A stretch of DNA of 64,000 bases from Stenotrophomonas sp. HITSZ_GD (lineage in GTDB: Bacteria > Pseudomonadota > Gammaproteobacteria > Xanthomonadales > Xanthomonadaceae). Shown here one piece after another: positions 1-10,174 of the stretch (within the stretch, counting starts at the first letter, position 1; the number at the start of each line of letters is the position of its first letter). Location: NCBI RefSeq assembly GCF_029543105.1, contig NZ_JARQXB010000005.1, positions 166,099 through 230,098 on the forward strand, in the 5' to 3' direction. The position numbers and the translations under genes were made by a program. Under the pieces are notes generated by a model. It did no database searches. It saw only the letters and a list, made by a program, of their open reading frames with translations, and was not told the origin of the DNA.

Positions 1-1
1 C

Positions 2-1354
2 ACCGTGGTCGGCGCGGGCCTGCTGATCCACTGGATGATCCCGGCCATGCCGCTGGCGGTGGCCTTCGCGCTGGCGGCGGTGATCTCGCCCACCGACCCG
101 GTCGCGCTGTCGTCCATCGCCGCCAAGGTGCCCATTCCCAAGCGGCTGATGCACATCCTGGAGGGCGAGTCGCTGCTCAACGATGCGTCGGGCCTGGTGT
201 GCTTCCAGTTCGCCGTCGCCGCGGTGATGACCGGCGCCTTCTCGGTGGCCTCGGCCTCGGCCACCTTCCTGTGGGTAGCCTTGGCGGGCGTGGCCTGCGG
301 GGTGCTGGCCACCGTCGCGCTGAGCCGGGCGCAGAGCTGGATCTGGCGCCACTTCGGCGAGGAGCCGGGCTCGGCCATCCTGGTCAACCTGCTCACGCCG
401 TTCGCCGCCTACCTGGCGGCCGAGGCGATCCAGGCCTCGGGCATCCTGGCGGCGGTCGCGGCGGGCATCACCATGAGCTACGTGGAGCTGCGCGGCAACG
501 CGCCCGGCGCACTGCGCGTGCAGCGCGGCGCGGTGTGGGACACCGTGCAGTTCACACTCAACGGCATCGTGTTCGTGCTGCTCGGCGAACAGCTGCCGGG
601 CATCCTCGACGGCGCGGTGCACAGCGTGCGCGAGGCCGGCCACGTCAACCCGTGGTGGCTGGTGGGCTACGTGCTGGCCATCAATGCCACGCTCGCGCTG
701 CTGCGCCTGGTATGGGTGTGGGTCTCGCTGCGCTGGAGCCTGTTCACCGCGCACCGTCGCGGCGAGACGCGCGCCAGCCCGCCGTGGCGCATCGTGGTGG
801 CCACCTCGCTGGCCGGCGTGCGCGGGGCCATCACCCTGGCCGGCGTGCTGACCATCCCGTTGCTGCTGCCCGACGGCACGCCTTTCCCGGTGCGCCAGCT
901 GGCCATCTTCCTGGCCGCGGCGGTGATCCTGGTCTCGCTGCTGGTCGCCAGCCTGGTGTTGCCGCGCCTGCTCAAGGGGCTGGAGCTGCCGGAGGAATCC
1001 AGCGAGGAGCAGCAGGAGGACCTGGCGCGCGTGGCGTCGGCCAAGGCCGCGCTGGAAGCGGTGGAGCAGCTGCGCCGCAAGCTCGTGGCCGACGAGGCCC
1101 ATGCCGAGCAGTACAACCGGGCGGCCGAGCGGGTCAGCCAGCTGTACCAGCGCAAGCTGGGCGAGAACGACCTGGCCGACACCGATCCGGAGCAGGCCAA
1201 GGCCTACGAGCAGGCCCTGCGGCGGCTGCGCAGCGCCGGGCTCACCGCCGAGCGCAACGCGTTGTTCAAGCTGGCGCGGCGCGGCGAAATTTCCGACGAA
1301 CTCTCGCGCCGGCTGGTGCGCAACCTGGACCTGATCGAATCGCGCCAGCGCTAG
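2..1354 (+). CDS. CPA1-family Na+/H+ antiporter (5' end outside window)
   Basis: Inner-membrane cation/proton antiporter. The reading frame is open from the first bases, so the N-terminus lies upstream of the window. About 450 residues are visible. They hold many hydrophobic segments and the CPA1 signature [10 protein letters not shown] near the visible start, which contains the ion-site TDP motif. Later segments such as [17 protein letters not shown] and [12 protein letters not shown] are also typical of NhaP/YjcE-type antiporters. The last ~120 residues are charged and helical, consistent with a cytoplasmic regulatory tail. Family assignment is secure. The transported ion (Na+ or K+) cannot be read from sequence. 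Confidence 0.9.
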   Translation, partial: TVVGAGLLIHWMIPAMPLAVAFALAAVISPTDPVALSSIAAKVPIPKRLMHILEGESLLNDASGLVCFQFAVAAVMTGAFSVASASATFLWVALAGVACGVLATVALSRAQSWIWRHFGEEPGSAILVNLLTPFAAYLAAEAIQASGILAAVAAGITMSYVELRGNAPGALRVQRGAVWDTVQFTLNGIVFVLLGEQLPGILDGAVHSVREAGHVNPWWLVGYVLAINATLALLRLVWVWVSLRWSLFTAHRRGETRASPPWRIVVATSLAGVRGAITLAGVLTIPLLLPDGTPFPVRQLAIFLAAAVILVSLLVASLVLPRLLKGLELPEESSEEQQEDLARVASAKAALEAVEQLRRKLVADEAHAEQYNRAAERVSQLYQRKLGENDLADTDPEQAKAYEQALRRLRSAGLTAERNALFKLARRGEISDELSRRLVRNLDLIESRQR

Positions 1355-1453
1355 GCGCGCGCCGGCGTGGGACGGATTCTCCCGCCGGCGGGCCTTCTAA
1401 CCCGCCGGCGCTGGCACTACGCTGTGCGCCCATTGCCCCATTCCGGATGCTTC

Positions 1454-3145
<1,692 letters not shown>

Positions 3146-3147
<2 letters not shown>

Positions 3148-3195
3148 CGTAGTCCGCTTGGCGGACTACGTCCCCAAGGTTTGCTGCGCAAACCT
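3146..3195. terminator. Two tandem perfect hairpins after the ABC permease
   Basis: A 12-bp perfect stem (3146-3157 with 3161-3172) has a TTG triloop and begins inside the stop codon of the permease gene. It is followed at once by a 7-bp stem (3177-3183 with 3189-3195). Neither has a T-tract. They lie between convergent genes and probably mark the transcript 3' end, or stabilise it. Confidence 0.5.
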
Positions 3196-3240
3196 CGGGC
3201 CCCCACTCCCGCCTTGCCTATCCCCCGCAGCTGTCGCCGC

Positions 3241-3266
3241 GCCCCCCTTAACAGAAGGGGGGCTTT
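3241..3266. terminator. G+C-rich hairpin with short T run
   Basis: A perfect 9-bp stem (3241-3249 with 3255-3263, six consecutive G:C pairs) with a 5-base loop, followed by TTT. It sits between the convergent permease gene and the DUF3297 gene. It is probably a terminator, working mainly in the plus direction because the T run is on that side. It could also be a copy of a dispersed intergenic repeat. Confidence 0.5.
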
Positions 3267-3306
3267 GCTCCAGAGGCTCTGCTTGGGGCTGGGGCGAGTG
3301 GGTGGC

Positions 3307-3561
3307 TTACTCTGCCTTGGCGTTGAGGTTCAGCCAGTACGGCTCGACCGTGCCCTTGACCTTCATCGTCATCGGGTTGCCGCGGCGGTCGCGCGACTTG
3401 CCGACCTGCACCTTGATCCAGCCTTCGCTCACCGAGTACTCCTCCACGTTGTCGCGCTCGATGCCGTTGAAGCGCACGCCGACGCCGCGCGCCAGCACGG
3501 CCTGGTCGTGGAACGGGCTGCGGGGATCGACGGCGAGATGGTCGGGCGGGGTATCGGACAT
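3307..3561 (-). CDS. DUF3297 family protein
   Basis: A small soluble protein of 84 residues. The sequence VDPRSPFHDQAVLARGVGVR and the block VEEYSVSEGWIKVQVGK followed by GNPMTMKVKGTVEPYW match the highly conserved pattern of the DUF3297 family, which is widespread in proteobacteria and has no known function. There is no signal peptide or membrane segment. It stands alone, convergent with the ABC-2 permease gene. Family call is confident; role unknown. Confidence 0.85.
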   Translation of the reverse strand: MSDTPPDHLAVDPRSPFHDQAVLARGVGVRFNGIERDNVEEYSVSEGWIKVQVGKSRDRRGNPMTMKVKGTVEPYWLNLNAKAE

Positions 3562-3684
3562 GGCGCGAAACTCGGTGGAATGAGCGCGCTAGGATAGCCG
3601 GGATCGCCGGCGCGTTGGCCGGCGATTGCCCGCCGGCCGGGTTCGCGGGCAGACTTTCCCGATCTCCCCATCGCTCCTGCCGCC

Positions 3685-4230
3685 ATGCCCGACAACAGCG
3701 CCGATTACGAAGACGACGAAGGCCTGATTTCCGATTTCGACGACGTCGACGGCCACGCCGCGCGGGTCTGGAACCTGCTGGTGCTGATCAATCCCGGCGA
3801 CGAGGAAACCGCGCTGCGCCAGTTCGACGATTGGCGCCAGACCCTGGCCGAAGAGGCCGACGATCCGGAGAGCGAGCGCTGGTTCGAGGTGCTGGCCGAG
3901 TCGATCGACTGGACCTCCGGCTTCCACGTGGCGGCCGACGATGTGGAATCGCTGGTGACCGCGCTGGACGAGCTGGCCGCGCGCTGGAACCTGCGCATCG
4001 ACTGGGGCGGCGACCTGGACGATGAGGATTTCGCCGACGCGGTGGACGTGCCGACCCTGCTCGGCGTGGCCTACGACGGCCTGCGCGAGCACGGTTATTC
4101 GCTGTGGACCTGGAACACCGGCGGCGATGGCCATGCCGGCTGGGTGGCGCTGAGCCGCGACGACGAGGCGATGCTGGCGCTGTGCTCGCTGCTGGGCGTG
4201 GAAATCCGCCCGGCCAGCGATCCGTTCTAG
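3685..4230 (+). CDS. Acidic hypothetical protein (possibly DUF6630-like)
   Basis: 181 residues, very rich in Asp and Glu, with no signal peptide or transmembrane segment, so probably cytoplasmic. The C-terminal motif GYSLWTWNTGGDGHAGW is distinctive and recalls the DUF6630 family, but I cannot confirm this without a profile search. The ATG is chosen because the acidic coding pattern starts there. The gene is monocistronic and ends in front of a perfect hairpin shared with the convergent DUF4031 gene. Function is unknown. Confidence 0.75.
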   Translation: MPDNSADYEDDEGLISDFDDVDGHAARVWNLLVLINPGDEETALRQFDDWRQTLAEEADDPESERWFEVLAESIDWTSGFHVAADDVESLVTALDELAARWNLRIDWGGDLDDEDFADAVDVPTLLGVAYDGLREHGYSLWTWNTGGDGHAGWVALSRDDEAMLALCSLLGVEIRPASDPF

Positions 4231-4250
4231 TCCGCGAGGCTGGAACGGTT

Positions 4251-4277
4251 CACGGGATTGGCTTGGCCAATCCCGTG
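4251..4277. terminator. Perfect 12-bp hairpin with TTG loop between convergent genes
   Basis: Stem 4251-4262 pairs with 4266-4277 around a TTG triloop, with no T-tract. It lies between the stops of the plus-strand acidic protein gene (4230) and the minus-strand DUF4031 gene (4286), so it probably acts as a two-way transcript end. Confidence 0.55.
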
Positions 4278-4285
4278 CGGGCAGG

Positions 4286-4579
4286 TCACCCGGCGTTGTC
4301 CTGCTCGCCGCGCGCCTGCGCGCGGGCATTGGCGATCACCGCCTTGAGCAGTTCGCGGTCGGTATGCCGCGAGATCGGCCGTGCGCCCAGGGCGATGGCC
4401 TGCTCGCGCAACGGCGCGGGCACGTCGTAGTGCGCGCCACTGAGCTTGTTCTGGAAGGCGCGGCGGGGAATGCCCAGCCGCGCGGCCATCGCGTGCAGTT
4501 CCGGCAGCGTGTCGGCCATCAGGTGCGCCCAGCGCTGGTCGCGCCATAGCTGGACGGCATCGTCGATGTAGACCGCCAC
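4286..4579 (-). CDS. DUF4031 family protein
   Basis: 97 residues beginning VAVYIDDAVQLWRDQRWAHL at a GTG. The family start (AVYxDD...W...HLxADT..ELHAxAxxLG) is clear, and the later FQNKLSGAHYDVPAPLREQA matches the usual DUF4031 pattern with conserved HYD and REQA. Start choice: an upstream in-frame extension would run into the preceding gene, and the conserved family sequence begins exactly at this GTG. Only 8 bases separate it from the stop of the upstream gene, so the two are co-transcribed. The family has no established biochemical role. Confidence 0.85.
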   Translation of the reverse strand: MAVYIDDAVQLWRDQRWAHLMADTLPELHAMAARLGIPRRAFQNKLSGAHYDVPAPLREQAIALGARPISRHTDRELLKAVIANARAQARGEQDNAG

Positions 4580-4587
4580 CGGAGCGC

Positions 4588-5070
4588 TCAGGCGTCCTTG
4601 GGCGCCGGCGCGGCGTCGTCGCCGTCGTCGTCGGTGGCCGCCGGGGCGTCGGCGTCGGATTCCTCGCCTTCGTCCTCGGCCGCGCCGGTGTCCTCGAACT
4701 CGGAAACCAGCATCGCCAGGTAGTCCTCGGCGGACTTGCCCTCGTCGGCGGCCAGGTCGTCGATCATCTGCTGCAACTGCTCGGAGTACTGCACGCTGAC
4801 GGTCTTGCCTTCCTTCTCCTGCAGGTTGGCCAGGTGCTTGAGCATCGCCAGCATCGGCACCGGGTTGTCGGCGTTGCCCATGGTCTGGCCGCCGATGGAC
4901 AGCAGCCATTCGCCGCCTTCCTGCAGGCCGATCGCCGCCACCACGCGCTGCTCGTCGTCGATCATCACCGCATGGTTGACCACCTGCTGGTCGCGGTTGA
5001 GGCGCAGGAACGGGCGCTTGGGCTGGCGCTTCTTGCGCTGGTCGCGCTTGGCCTTGGAATTGCGGGACAT
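4588..5070 (-). CDS. Hypothetical protein, basic N-terminus and acidic C-terminus
   Basis: 160 residues starting MSRNSKAKRDQRKKRQPKRP, a strongly basic stretch. A central globular part (RDQQVVNHAVMIDDEQRVVA, then WLLSIGGQTMGNADNPVPML) follows, and the last ~35 residues are an acidic Ala/Asp/Glu tail. I do not recognise a named family. An ATG 30 bases upstream (5100) is also in frame, but neither start has a convincing ribosome site. It is the first gene of a two-gene unit with the DUF4031 gene. The basic/acidic ends suggest nucleic-acid or ribosome association, which is inference only. Confidence 0.75.
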   Translation of the reverse strand: MSRNSKAKRDQRKKRQPKRPFLRLNRDQQVVNHAVMIDDEQRVVAAIGLQEGGEWLLSIGGQTMGNADNPVPMLAMLKHLANLQEKEGKTVSVQYSEQLQQMIDDLAADEGKSAEDYLAMLVSEFEDTGAAEDEGEESDADAPAATDDDGDDAAPAPKDA

Positions 5071-5134
5071 CGGCGGGGCTCGGTTCGAATGGACCGCCAT
5101 TCTACGGCGTGGGCGCGGACGCTCAGGCGCCTGC

Positions 5135-5180
5135 TTGACTACAGTTGTCGACAGGGGTAGCGTGTCTACAAACGTAGACA
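5135..5180 (+). promoter_or_regulatory. Promoter and BlaI-type operator upstream of the blaI-like gene
   Basis: TTGACT at 5135-5140 and TAGCGT at 5158-5163, with 17 bases between, make a plausible sigma-70 promoter. Directly after it is an inverted repeat TGTCTAC (5163-5169) / GTAGACA (5174-5180) with a 4-base centre. This ends 11 bases before the start codon of the repressor gene, so bound repressor would block the transcription start. That is the expected layout for BlaI/MecI autorepression. The dyad is directly visible; its role is inferred. Confidence 0.75.
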
Positions 5181-5191
5181 GGAGTCCCCGC

Positions 5192-5578
5192 ATGTCTCGC
5201 AAGACCATTGGCGACCAGGAACTGGCGCTGCTGCAGTTCGTGGCCAGCGAAGGCGATGCCTCGGCCAGCGAGGTGGCCACCGCGTTCGGCGAACCGCGCG
5301 GGCTGGCGCGCTCCACCGTGCTGACCATGCTCGAACGCCTGCGCGGCAAGGGCTACCTGCGCCGTCGCCAGGCCGGCGGCGTCTACCGTTACGCGAGCGC
5401 CGCGCAACCGGAAGAAGTGGTGCGCTCGGCGGTGGGGCAGTTCGTGGAGAAGACCTTGCAGGGCTCGGTATCGCCTTTCGTGGCCTGGATGTCCGAGCGC
5501 CGCGATGTGAGCGACAACGAACTGGCCGAACTGGAGGCGCTGGTCGCCTCCTTGCAGTCGCGTCGACAGGAGCGCTGA
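5192..5578 (+). CDS. BlaI/MecI/CopY-family transcriptional repressor
   Basis: 128-residue winged-helix repressor. The N-terminal half (IGDQELALLQFVASEG, ARSTVLTMLERLRGKGYLRR, GVYRYASAAQPEEV) has the BlaI/MecI pattern: recognition helix with STVxTML.RL and the wing R...YR. The C-terminal part (VGQFVEKTLQGSVSPFVAWM and a final helix) is the dimerisation region. The stop is one base before the start of the M56 peptidase gene, and a dyad operator lies just upstream. In known systems the partner M56 protease triggers cleavage of the repressor; that mechanism is inferred here. Confidence 0.9.
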   Translation: MSRKTIGDQELALLQFVASEGDASASEVATAFGEPRGLARSTVLTMLERLRGKGYLRRRQAGGVYRYASAAQPEEVVRSAVGQFVEKTLQGSVSPFVAWMSERRDVSDNELAELEALVASLQSRRQER

Positions 5579-5579
5579 T

Positions 5580-7661
5580 ATGGACATGCTCATCGCGCTG
5601 ATGCAGACGGTGCTGGGGCGGCTGGCGTGGGCCACGCTGCAGTCGCTGCCGCTGGCCGCCGTGGTGTGGGCGTTGTGCCGCTGGGTGCCGCGCCTGGGCG
5701 CAAACGCGCGCTGCTGGCTGTGGTGGCTCGTCTCGCTGCAGCTGGTGCTCGGGCTGTGCTGGCCGAGCCCGCTTCGCCTGGCGCTGTTGCCTGCACCGCA
5801 AGCCGCTCCGGTGGTCACGCTGAGCCAGCCTGCGACGACCCCCGGCACGGCGGGTGCCACTGTCAGTGCCCGCGCCGCCGCGACGACGCAGGCCGCCGTG
5901 ACGATCGACGCCGCGCCGACGACGCCGACGCCCGCGTCCACGCCCACACCCGTGACCGGCCGCGCCCCGGCCTGGATGGCGTGGGCGCTGTGGAGCGCCT
6001 GGCTCGCCGGGGTGCTGGCGATGGCGATGCGCAGCCTCGCCGACCTGCGCGCCACCCGCCAGCGCCTGCGTACCAGCGAGGCGCGCCTGCCGCCCGCGCT
6101 GGCCGCGCAGTACCGCGAACTCACCGCGCGCCTGCACCTGCGCCGCGCCCCCGCGCTTCGCCTCGGCGAAGGGCTGGATTCGCCGCAACTGGCGGGCGTG
6201 TGGTCGCCCGTGCTGCTGATGCCGGCACAGCTGCTGCCGCGCATGTCCCCGGCGGCCGTCGAGATGGCGCTGCACCACGAACTGGTGCACTGGCAGCGGC
6301 GCGACCTGTTCTGGGGCTGGATCCCGGCCCTGGCGCAGCACTTGTTCTTCTTCCATCCGGTCGCCCATCTGGCCGCCCGCGAATATGGGCTGGCCCGCGA
6401 GGCCGCCTGCGACGCGGCGGTGCTCACCGACGATCGCCACGCACCGCAGGACTACGGCCGGCTGCTGCTGCAGTTCGGCGTGGCGCCGCGCGCGGTGGCG
6501 GTGGTGGGTGCGGCGTCGCCGAGCTTTGTACTGCTCAAGAGGAGACTCACCATGCTGCAGTCCCGTTCCGCTCCCTGGCGCGCAGGCGCCTTCGTGCTGG
6601 TCGCCGCGATCGCCGCGACCGGCGTGCTGCCGTATCGCGTGGTCGCCGCCGCGCCGGATGACCTGGACCCGGCGCACCGCGCCAACCTGGCCGGCGCCGC
6701 CGCGCCGGCGGCCAAGCCGGTCGCCAAACCCGTGGCCGCCGCGTTGCCCGCGCCTGCCGCCAAGCCGGCATCGCAGCCGGTGGTCAAGCCGGTCGCCGCG
6801 GCGCAGCCGCAGCCGGTGGTCGTGGCGGCGCCGGTGGTGAGCAGCGTGGCGGTGACCACGCCGCGCGTGGTCGTCGCCGGCACGCCGGGGATCGGCGACG
6901 TGCTGCCGCCGCCGCCGGCACCTCCGATGCCGCCGAGCCCGGTGGCCCCGGTGCCGCCCGCGCCGCCGGCACCCGCCGTCCAAGCGGTCCCGCCCGCGCC
7001 GCCCGCACCGCCGGCGTCCCCGGCGCCCGCGCCGATGCGCGGCACCTTCACCTTCGTAGACAACGACGATGCGCGCAACGCGTGGGTGTTGATGGAAGGC
7101 AACCACGTACACGCCTTCGGCACGCCGGACGACCTGCGGGCGGCGCGCTCGCAGCAGAAGAACGGCGAGGCCTTGTGGTGGGTGCGCGAGGGCAAGCAGC
7201 GCTACGTGGTGCGCGATGCCGCCACCTTGGCGCGGCTGCGCGATGCCTACGCGCCGCTGGCCGCACTCAGCGCACAGCAGAGCGCGTTGGGCGAGAAGCA
7301 GGGTGAACTGGGCCGTGCGCAGGGCGAACTCGGTGCCCGCCAGGGTGAGCTGGGTGTCAAGCAGGGCGAGATCGCCACACGCATCTCGCGGCTGGCGCTG
7401 GAACAGCGCAACGCGGAGATGTCCGGCAAACCGCTTTCGCAGGCGCGCCAGCAGGCCGCCGAGCGCGAGCAGCACGAGCTTGCCCGGCAGATGCAGGCGC
7501 TGGCCGCGCAGCAGGCCGCGTTGGGCAGCCGCCAAGGCGCGCTCGGCACCCAGCAAAGCGAATTGGGCAAGCGCCAGCAAGCGGCGCTGGCGCAACTTCG
7601 CGCCGAGGGCGACCAGCTGGCGCGCGACGCGATCGCCAGCGGCAAGGCGCAGCGGCTGTAA
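5580..7661 (+). CDS. BlaR1-like M56 metallopeptidase with Pro-rich linker and heptad-repeat tail
   Basis: Membrane zinc protease, 693 residues. N-terminal hydrophobic segments precede the M56 catalytic motif HELVH (H233, E234, H237) and the downstream LAREAACDAAVL that supplies another zinc ligand. A hydrophobic segment around residue 330 follows, then a ~90-residue Pro/Ala linker. Next come a small domain (about 480-555: FTFVDNDDARNAWVLMEGN, QRYVVRDAATL) and a coiled-coil tail built of 7-residue units such as LGEKQGE, LGRAQGE, LGARQGE and LGVKQGE. There is no penicillin-binding sensor domain, so beta-lactam sensing is unlikely. Coupled to the repressor gene by a one-base gap. The signal is unknown. 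Confidence 0.88.
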   Translation: MDMLIALMQTVLGRLAWATLQSLPLAAVVWALCRWVPRLGANARCWLWWLVSLQLVLGLCWPSPLRLALLPAPQAAPVVTLSQPATTPGTAGATVSARAAATTQAAVTIDAAPTTPTPASTPTPVTGRAPAWMAWALWSAWLAGVLAMAMRSLADLRATRQRLRTSEARLPPALAAQYRELTARLHLRRAPALRLGEGLDSPQLAGVWSPVLLMPAQLLPRMSPAAVEMALHHELVHWQRRDLFWGWIPALAQHLFFFHPVAHLAAREYGLAREAACDAAVLTDDRHAPQDYGRLLLQFGVAPRAVAVVGAASPSFVLLKRRLTMLQSRSAPWRAGAFVLVAAIAATGVLPYRVVAAAPDDLDPAHRANLAGAAAPAAKPVAKPVAAALPAPAAKPASQPVVKPVAAAQPQPVVVAAPVVSSVAVTTPRVVVAGTPGIGDVLPPPPAPPMPPSPVAPVPPAPPAPAVQAVPPAPPAPPASPAPAPMRGTFTFVDNDDARNAWVLMEGNHVHAFGTPDDLRAARSQQKNGEALWWVREGKQRYVVRDAATLARLRDAYAPLAALSAQQSALGEKQGELGRAQGELGARQGELGVKQGEIATRISRLALEQRNAEMSGKPLSQARQQAAEREQHELARQMQALAAQQAALGSRQGALGTQQSELGKRQQAALAQLRAEGDQLARDAIASGKAQRL

Positions 7662-7674
7662 CGCCGCCGCGCGA

Positions 7675-8691
7675 TCAGTGCTGTGCCGGTGCGGTGGCTT
7701 GCGTAGCCAACGCCGCGCCGGCAGGCGCGACGGGCGCGGCCGTGGCGGAAGGCGCATCGCCGGCCGCGGGCGCATCCGGCATGCGCGTATCGGCATCGGG
7801 CAGCACCGGGCCCACGGCCAGCGGCCGCGCGCCTTCGCCCAGCAAGGCTTCCTCCGCATCGTGGGTCATCACCACGATGCTGATGCGGCGATTGATCGGG
7901 TTGTCCGGCTGGGTCTTGTCGAATAGCACCGACGAGGCCAGGCCCACCACGCGGCTGACCTTGTCCTCGGCCATGCCGCCATCGACCAGCGCGCGCCGCG
8001 CCGCATTGGCGCGGTCCGCGCTCAACTCCCAGTTCCCGTAGCCGCGCGTGTTGCTGTAAGCGGTGATGTCGGTGTGGCCGGTGATGCTGATGTGGTTGGG
8101 CACCTGGTTGATGAACTGCGCCAGCTCGTGAAGGATCCCGCCGGTGTAGTCCTTCAGCCGCGCGCTGCCCATGTCGAACATCGGCCGGTTCTGCTTGTCC
8201 ACGATCTGGATGCGCAACCCGTCGGGCGTGAGGTCCAGCAGCAGCTGGTCCTTGAACGGCTCCAGCGCCTGGCTCTTGCCGATGGCTTCCTTCAGCTCCT
8301 GCATCAGCGATTCGAGCTGCGCCTTCTCCTGCGCCTTGCGCTCTTCCTCGGTGGGCCCGGAAGCCTTCTTGTTGAACGGGTCCGGCCCCTGGCCCTTGGG
8401 AATTTCCATGGTGCCGCCGAGCTTGATCATCGAGGTGCTCGCGCCGCCGGGCCCGTTCATGCCGGGCGCCGGCGCGGGGCTCTTGCCCTGCAGGGGGCTC
8501 GGGTTGCGGAAGTATTCCGACACCGCTTCGCGTTGCTTGGTGGTGGTCGCGCCGACCAGCCACATCACCAGGAAGAAGGCCATCATCGCGGTGACGAAGT
8601 CGGCATAGGCGACCTTCCAGGCCCCCCCGTGGTGGCTGGCCGCCTGCACCTTCTTGACCCGCCGCATGACGACGGTGGATTTCTCCGCCAT
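7675..8691 (-). CDS. motB: Flagellar motor stator protein MotB
   Basis: 338 residues. The N-terminal cytoplasmic basic stretch and single membrane helix contain AWKVAYADFVTAMMAFFLVM, with the conserved proton-channel Asp in YADF. The periplasmic plug/linker is followed by an OmpA-like peptidoglycan-binding domain: ITGHTDITAY, NWELSADRANAARRALV, and NRRISIVVM. A Pro/Ala-rich C-terminal extension follows. The stop codon faces the end of the M56 peptidase gene 13 bases away. It is transcribed with motA, 12 bases upstream. The OmpA domain and the AYADF motif separate it from TolR/ExbD. Confidence 0.95.
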   Translation of the reverse strand: MAEKSTVVMRRVKKVQAASHHGGAWKVAYADFVTAMMAFFLVMWLVGATTTKQREAVSEYFRNPSPLQGKSPAPAPGMNGPGGASTSMIKLGGTMEIPKGQGPDPFNKKASGPTEEERKAQEKAQLESLMQELKEAIGKSQALEPFKDQLLLDLTPDGLRIQIVDKQNRPMFDMGSARLKDYTGGILHELAQFINQVPNHISITGHTDITAYSNTRGYGNWELSADRANAARRALVDGGMAEDKVSRVVGLASSVLFDKTQPDNPINRRISIVVMTHDAEEALLGEGARPLAVGPVLPDADTRMPDAPAAGDAPSATAAPVAPAGAALATQATAPAQH

Positions 8692-8703
8692 GGCCGCGCG
8701 TCC

Positions 8704-9558
8704 TTACTTGATGCTCTTGAGGTGGGCCTCGAACTCGGAGAAGCCCGGGCGCACGTTCGATGGCAGCGTCTTGCGGGCGAACTCCAGGGCGATCTTCGGG
8801 TTGTAGCCGCGCAAGCAGGCCAGCAGGGCGGTCTTGACCGACTCGTAGATGCGCGCGTCCTGTTCGGCACGCGCTTCCACCGCCGCGGCGATGGGCCCGA
8901 TGAAGCCATAGGCCAGCAGGATGCCCAGGAACGTGCCGACCAGCGCGCCGGCCACGTGCGCGCCGACCTCGGCGATGTCGCCGCCGATGGCGCCCATGGT
9001 GATCACGATGCCCAGCACCGCCGCCACGATGCCGAAGCCGGGCAGGCCATCGGCCACCTTGGTCAGCGCGTGCGCCGGGGCCATCACTTCGTGGTGGTGC
9101 TTTTCCAGTTCCAGTTCCAGCAGCGGCTCGAGCTCGTGCGGTTCGATGTTGCTGCCGATCATCAGGCGCAGGCAGTCGGTGATGAAGTCGATCAGGTGGT
9201 GGTCGGCCAGCACCTTGGGGTAGTTGGCGAACAGGGCGCTCTCCTGCGGGCGCTCGACATGGTCTTCCAGCGCCATGAAGCCCTCGCGCCGCGCCTTGTT
9301 GAGCAGCTCGTAGATCAGGCTCAGCACGTCCAGGTAATCCTGGTTCTTGTACTTGGGCCCCTTGAACACCGCCGGCACCGCGGCCAGCGTGGCCTTGACG
9401 GTCTTGGCCGGGGTGCCGACCAGGAAGGCGCCCAGTGCCGCGCCACCGATGATCACCAGCTCGAACGGCTGCCAGAGCGCGGCCAGCTTGCCGTGCGCGC
9501 CGACGTAGCCGCCCAGCACGCTCAGGACGACGATGAGGAGACCTACGATGATGAGCAT
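8704..9558 (-). CDS. motA: Flagellar motor stator protein MotA
   Basis: 284 residues starting MLIIVGLLIVVLSVLGGYVG, which aligns with the start of E. coli MotA. An in-frame GTG 27 bases upstream was rejected for this reason. Four membrane segments, FELVIIGGAALGAFLVG in the second, and the conserved proline-bearing KVADGLPGFGIVAAVLG and GALVGTFLGILLAYG blocks identify it. It forms the proton-driven torque generator with MotB, encoded 12 bases downstream. No other flagellar gene is in the window, as is common where motAB is unlinked. Confidence 0.95.
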   Translation of the reverse strand: MLIIVGLLIVVLSVLGGYVGAHGKLAALWQPFELVIIGGAALGAFLVGTPAKTVKATLAAVPAVFKGPKYKNQDYLDVLSLIYELLNKARREGFMALEDHVERPQESALFANYPKVLADHHLIDFITDCLRLMIGSNIEPHELEPLLELELEKHHHEVMAPAHALTKVADGLPGFGIVAAVLGIVITMGAIGGDIAEVGAHVAGALVGTFLGILLAYGFIGPIAAAVEARAEQDARIYESVKTALLACLRGYNPKIALEFARKTLPSNVRPGFSEFEAHLKSIK

Positions 9559-9657
9559 AGTGGCAGGGGGGAGGACGGATATCACAGTTTTCGGCCCCCC
9601 GGCCGATTTCTGAAGGTCGATCTGCCGCGCTGGCGGCGTGGCGGCGGCCGCGTTGTG

Positions 9658-10098
9658 TCAGCTGCCCGCGGGGGCGGCCTTCGTGCAGGCCTGCGCCTTG
9701 CCGCCGGCGAGGGTAAGTGTCGATTCCCCCTGGTGTTCCCAGAACTCGTTGCCGGCGGCATCGGCGTAGCGGGCGCCGGACGCCGACACGGCCGCGGGCA
9801 GGGTCAGCAGCTCGGGACCCACCTGCAGGCGAACCTCCTGGCGGCGGTTGTCGTAGTCGGCAGCCACCGGCTTGCCGTCACAGTTCCAGGCCACGGTGAC
9901 GTGGCCGTTGTCGGCCGCAGGGGCGCTGGCGCCGCCGGCGTCGGTGCCGGCGGGCGGGGGCATGGTGTCGGCGCTCGGCGTGGCGGGGGACGCCGGGTCG
10001 GCGTCCGGTTGGCCGCAGCCGGCCAGGATCAACAGGGCCGCGCCGAGCGGCAGCAGGGCCGGAAGGACGGCGGGGATATCGGCGAGGCGGATGCGCAT
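9658..10098 (-). CDS. MliC-like lysozyme-inhibitor lipoprotein
   Basis: 146 residues with a signal peptide ending in the lipobox LILAGC (Cys about residue 28), so probably anchored in the outer membrane facing the periplasm. A Pro/Ala/Thr linker follows. The C-terminal ~75 residues (VAWNCDGKPVAADY, GARYADAAGNEFWEHQGES) match the MliC/PliC C-type lysozyme inhibitor fold pattern, with the conserved W.C and SGxRYxxxxxxxWxxxxxA/G block. The second Cys (KAQACTK) would close the usual disulfide. Inhibition of host lysozyme is the known family role; not shown here. Confidence 0.8.
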   Translation of the reverse strand: MRIRLADIPAVLPALLPLGAALLILAGCGQPDADPASPATPSADTMPPPAGTDAGGASAPAADNGHVTVAWNCDGKPVAADYDNRRQEVRLQVGPELLTLPAAVSASGARYADAAGNEFWEHQGESTLTLAGGKAQACTKAAPAGS

Positions 10099-10174
10099 CG
10101 GCGTCTTCCGTGGGGGAAAGGTCGCCGAAGGCTAGCCGCGCACAGGGTGCGCGGCCGTGAAACGCGCGTCCCGG

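Noticed and set aside
5580..7661. Reading the M56 protein as a beta-lactam sensor BlaR1
   Set aside because: No penicillin-binding sensor motifs (SxxK, KTG) were found in the C-terminal part, which is a Pro-rich linker plus coiled coil; and no beta-lactamase gene is adjacent.
5166..7859. An ~900-codon minus-strand open frame opposite the BlaI/M56 genes
   Set aside because: Composition is Arg/Ala/His-rich and low in complexity; it shows no domain and is the antisense shadow of a well-supported M56 peptidase gene.
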